Source: Candidatus Epulonipiscium sp. (GTDB lineage Bacteria > Bacillota_A > Clostridia > Lachnospirales > Cellulosilyticaceae). Taken from it: 8,336 bases of DNA. The DNA is taken from NCBI GenBank assembly GCA_012841565.1, contig DUUM01000288.1:1-8336 (forward strand), given 5' to 3'. The translations under genes and the position numbers were made by a program. Below the pieces are notes generated by a model, which was not told the DNA's origin, did not search any database, and was given only the letters and a program-made list of their open reading frames with translations. How positions within the stretch are numbered: the first letter of the stretch is position 1; every line of letters begins with the position of its first letter. Positions 5,729 through 8,336 of this stretch are shown piece by piece.

Positions 5729-5769
5729 AAAAAAGACAGGTGCCTTTTCTAGCTCAGGCACCTGTCTTT
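5729..5769 (-). terminator. Intra-operon terminator/attenuator hairpin after the binding-protein gene
   Basis: AAAGACAGGTGCC (5732-5744) is perfectly complementary to GGCACCTGTCTTT (5757-5769), with a 12-base loop. On the minus strand the stem is followed by six U (plus-strand A-run 5729-5734). It begins two bases after the TAA of the binding-protein gene and ends about 30 bases before the permease start. Such hairpins are common in sugar ABC operons. They allow partial read-through and protect the upstream message, giving more binding protein than permease. A full stop is less likely because no clear promoter is seen between the two genes. Confidence 0.85.
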
Positions 5770-5770
5770 C

Positions 5771-7120
5771 TTATTTAACTAATCCGGTAAGCAGTTTAAT
5801 AGTATCTGCTGCTGCTTTTGCAGGATCGCTCATGCCATAACCAATGGTTTCGGTTGCATCAAATAAGATTGCCTTTGCTTCTGCTGTAGAAGAAATTCTA
5901 TCATTTGGTGTTCCACCCATGGATCCCGCAATATTTGCGCCTTCCATTGTATAATCCGTTAACAATCCTTTTTGTGCGCAAATTTCTCTTGCACTTGCTG
6001 TTGCCGGAACAGATCTTGTTGTTCCAAGAGTTTCCTGGGCAGTTGGGTCATTAAAGAAATAATTCATAAATTCAGCTGCCATTTCTGGATGTTTACCAGC
6101 TTTTGTAATGGCAAACACCTGTGGTGTATTAGATGCCCATCCTGTTTCTGTAGCGCCAGCTATGCTTGGAAGCTTCCCTGCATAAAACTGAGCACTTTCA
6201 TTTGCTGCAGCCATAACATCCATAGTAGAGATATATGTGTATGTCGCAACGTACTTTCCATTAATCCAGTTTGGATCAGACTGTAAGTTGTCACCACTAT
6301 AAGCTGTTTGATAAGATGCTGGGGCAACTACTTCTTCATCATAAAGTCGTTGTACAAAAGCATAAACTTCTTGCATCTGAGCTTCAGTAACATTTAATTT
6401 CACATCTGTTGCATCAACAAGAGTTGTTCCTATAAGTTGTTTTGCATAGTTAAAAACAATTAAATTTGTAATATACTCTTTGTTTAGACAAAGAAGATAC
6501 ATGCTATCATCATATTCACGAACTTTTTTACCCATTTCAATTAGATCTTCCCAAACATAATCTTTATTAAAGTCGATTCCAATTGCTTCTGCTAATTCTT
6601 TATTAACTAAAATTCCTGCACCTGAGATACCACTTGGAAGGCCTAATTGCTTTCCATCATATCTCCCATTAATCTCTAAAGAGATATATGCTTCATCAAA
6701 ATCTGATACATCAACACCATAATCTAAGTAATCATAGAAATAATCCTCAATGGCGATATACTTTGGAAAAACCTCAGGATCTACCTGAATAATATCTGGT
6801 GCCGTACCTGATGCTAACTGAGTCGCTAGCTTGTCATGATAGCCATCATTCCCGCCATATTCAGCTTCAATAGTCACATTCTCATGCAACGCCTCAAACT
6901 GATCAATTACCTTCATTGTTGCTTCGTTTCTTTCATCTCCGCCCCACCATGAAAACCGTAATACAATTTCCTCATCAGTTGATGGTGGATTTTGTTCTGT
7001 TGCCGGTGTTTCATTCTTTCCTTTGTCCACAGGGTTGACTTGCGAAACTTTTCCACACCCTCCTAATAAGGACACTGTCATTATTGCAAACATAGTAATA
7101 GATATAAATTTTCTTTTCAT
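5771..7120 (-). CDS. Sugar ABC transporter substrate-binding lipoprotein, 449 aa
   Basis: This is the extracellular solute-binding subunit of the importer (family 1, SBP_bac_1). A lipoprotein signal is clear: basic MKRK, a hydrophobic core and the lipobox LGGC with the modified cysteine at residue 22. A flexible linker rich in Pro, Thr, Glu and Asn follows to about residue 50. The mature fold starts at VLRFSWWGGDERNEAT, a usual first strand and helix for oligosaccharide binders, and continues with KLATQLASGTAPDIIQVD. Length is normal. The ATG follows GAGGGG at about nine bases. It is the first transporter gene, 148 bases after the sensor kinase gene, and is followed at once by an attenuator hairpin. 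The ligand is probably a xylo-oligosaccharide, inferred from the GH43 gene downstream. Confidence 0.93.
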   Translation of the reverse strand: MKRKFISITMFAIMTVSLLGGCGKVSQVNPVDKGKNETPATEQNPPSTDEEIVLRFSWWGGDERNEATMKVIDQFEALHENVTIEAEYGGNDGYHDKLATQLASGTAPDIIQVDPEVFPKYIAIEDYFYDYLDYGVDVSDFDEAYISLEINGRYDGKQLGLPSGISGAGILVNKELAEAIGIDFNKDYVWEDLIEMGKKVREYDDSMYLLCLNKEYITNLIVFNYAKQLIGTTLVDATDVKLNVTEAQMQEVYAFVQRLYDEEVVAPASYQTAYSGDNLQSDPNWINGKYVATYTYISTMDVMAAANESAQFYAGKLPSIAGATETGWASNTPQVFAITKAGKHPEMAAEFMNYFFNDPTAQETLGTTRSVPATASAREICAQKGLLTDYTMEGANIAGSMGGTPNDRISSTAEAKAILFDATETIGYGMSDPAKAAADTIKLLTGLVK

Positions 7121-7150
7121 GATTTCTACCCCTCTCTGATTTATAATTTA

Positions 7151-7179
7151 ATTGTATCTCACTTGCTTTCCTAGAAAAA
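7151..7179 (-). promoter_or_regulatory. Weak candidate promoter for the transporter-xylosidase operon
   Basis: In the 148-base gap after the kinase gene the minus strand carries TACAAT (7156-7151). It lies 17 bases downstream of TTTTTC (7179-7174), a poor -35 element. A promoter with a weak -35 would fit control by an AraC-type activator, the usual partner of YesM kinases. No strong terminator is seen after the kinase gene, so read-through from upstream is also possible. No clear catabolite-repression operator was found in this gap. Confidence 0.3.
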
Positions 7180-7268
7180 GGTAGGTACCATCTTATTTTT
7201 CTTCAAAACTTAATGAGTATTAGAACGAAGGTATCATTTATTCATCTTTGTCCTCATTTGTTAATTAT

Positions 7269-8336
7269 TTAATCTGTAGGGATCCAAAACCTTACGATAC
7301 TTCCCATGCCTTTTTTACTTCTGATATGAAGTCCTGCATGGTCTCCATAATATAACTTCAACCTACTATTGACATTATTAAGTCCAATACGCCGAACATC
7401 TATTTCTGCCATAGAATCTTGTAATGCTTTGGCTTCTTCTTGTGTCATACCAACCCCATTATCAATGACAGAAAAATGAATTCTTTTAGCTCGTTTCACA
7501 ATTTTAAGTTTAATATACCCTGTTTGATTGGATTGTCTAAGTCCATGAAGAATACTATTTTCCACAAGTGGTTGGAGCATCAGACGAAAAACGGAGGTCT
7601 GCCAAAGGTCTTCATCAATTTCATAATATACAATAAACTCTTCTCCAAAACGAAATTGCTGAATCCCTACATATTTTTTCAGGTACTCCACTTCTTCCTT
7701 TAAAGAAATCATCTCTAGTGGATCTGAAAGTGCATACTTTAAAATATCTGATAAAGAATCAATAATACCACATGCTTCATCTGTCCCCTCACCTAATTTC
7801 CTAATTTGAAACTGAACATTTTGAAGGGTGTTAAATAAGAAATGTGGGTTAATCTGAAGCTGCAAAGCTAGTAGTTCAGCTACTTCCTGCTCCTGTTGCT
7901 TTTTAGCTAAAGTATTATTTAATTTAAGAGTTTGCAAAAACAAATAAATAATATTATTCATAATAACATCATACTCATCTTCAATTTCTTTTTTGGGTTC
8001 TGATGGATAGATACCTTTTTCTGCATCATCAAATACCTGTATTAAATAATGCATTTCATTAAAAGTACGTTTTGTCGTTACATAAGCAATAAAGACTATG
8101 ACAAGGATATTAATTCCCCAAAAAAGAATAAATATCCTTAGCAATATCAACATACCATCTGTTTTTGCTTTATGAGAAATTAAAGAAACAAGTTTTAAAT
8201 TATAGTTATAATTATTGGATATCTGAACCTTATATTTTTGATTCCCTATGGTAATCCATTTGCCTTCTATATTATTATCAAAAAAAATAGAAGGGTCGAC
8301 GCTATTCCAGTCTTGCCCTTCTTTATCATTCCAAGA
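7269..8336 (-). CDS. YesM-type sensor histidine kinase, 5' end beyond the window
   Basis: The frame stays open to the window edge, so at least 61 residues precede the first in-frame Met (8153); that Met is inside a membrane segment and is not the start. Visible residues 1-60 are the end of an extracellular sensor domain. A membrane span follows at about 62-87 (MLILLRIFILFWGINILVIV), then a HAMP-like linker and a coiled coil. The phospho-acceptor motif LQLQINPHFLFNTLQ has its histidine at visible residue 165 (family His_kinase, PF06580). The ATPase domain shows the N-box LQPLVENSILHGL, the G1 box DNGVGM and IGLNNVNSRL with GMG. These kinases pair with AraC-type response regulators (YesN) and control neighbouring sugar importers. 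Here the kinase precedes the transporter genes, so it probably senses extracellular xylan fragments. The regulator gene is not in the window and may lie upstream. Confidence 0.93.
   Translation of the reverse strand, partial: SWNDKEGQDWNSVDPSIFFDNNIEGKWITIGNQKYKVQISNNYNYNLKLVSLISHKAKTDGMLILLRIFILFWGINILVIVFIAYVTTKRTFNEMHYLIQVFDDAEKGIYPSEPKKEIEDEYDVIMNNIIYLFLQTLKLNNTLAKKQQEQEVAELLALQLQINPHFLFNTLQNVQFQIRKLGEGTDEACGIIDSLSDILKYALSDPLEMISLKEEVEYLKKYVGIQQFRFGEEFIVYYEIDEDLWQTSVFRLMLQPLVENSILHGLRQSNQTGYIKLKIVKRAKRIHFSVIDNGVGMTQEEAKALQDSMAEIDVRRIGLNNVNSRLKLYYGDHAGLHIRSKKGMGSIVRFWIPTD

Noticed and set aside
5030..6286. Plus-strand ORFs opposite the permease and binding-protein genes (5030-5350, 5972-6286), and similar ones at 3873-4106 and 7440-7703
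   Set aside because: They are antisense to clearly identified genes and show no family features; the cysteine-rich one at 5972 is a typical antisense artefact.
7180..7230. GGTACC-centred palindrome as an operator upstream of the binding-protein gene
   Set aside because: The symmetry does not extend beyond six bases, so it is no more than a chance restriction-site-like palindrome.

Overview
The window is AT-rich, and every convincing gene lies on the minus strand. A YesM-type sensor kinase, a CUT1-type sugar importer without its own ATPase, a cytoplasmic GH43 beta-xylosidase and strong AGGAGG-like ribosome binding sites point to a low-GC Gram-positive anaerobe. Clostridia (Lachnospirales-like) is the likeliest group; this is an inference from gene content, not a proven placement.

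Right part (about 2254-8336): a xylo-oligosaccharide utilisation locus read right to left. It holds a 5'-truncated sensor histidine kinase, a lipoprotein sugar-binding protein, an intergenic hairpin with a U-tract, two permeases of the MalF/MalG type, a GH43 beta-xylosidase and a strong intrinsic terminator. The binding protein and the two permeases would import short xylan fragments. The xylosidase lacks a signal peptide and would cut them in the cytoplasm. The hairpin after the binding-protein gene probably lowers expression of the permeases and enzyme relative to the binding protein. The energising ATPase and the response regulator are not in the window.

Left part (1-2253): a different kind of DNA. 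Three attC-like inverted repeats of about 90 bp (67-131 truncated, 676-765, 1421-1514) and a fourth half-site (2035-2060) alternate with small genes of unrelated sequence. These are a 48-aa and a 63-aa ORF as a pair, a 166-aa membrane protein carrying an isolated sodium-decarboxylase beta-subunit motif, and a 106-aa membrane protein. All four genes point the same way and each unit ends in one repeat. This is the layout of an integron gene-cassette array lacking an integrase (CALIN-like). A family of miniature inverted-repeat elements is the main alternative.

At the left edge the first repeat is cut by the 5' end of a group II intron (GTGCGCCC... on the minus strand, starting at 66). The insertion point falls inside the stem of the repeat, which recalls the group IIC introns known to target attC stem-loops. 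The rest of the intron, including any reverse transcriptase, lies outside the window.
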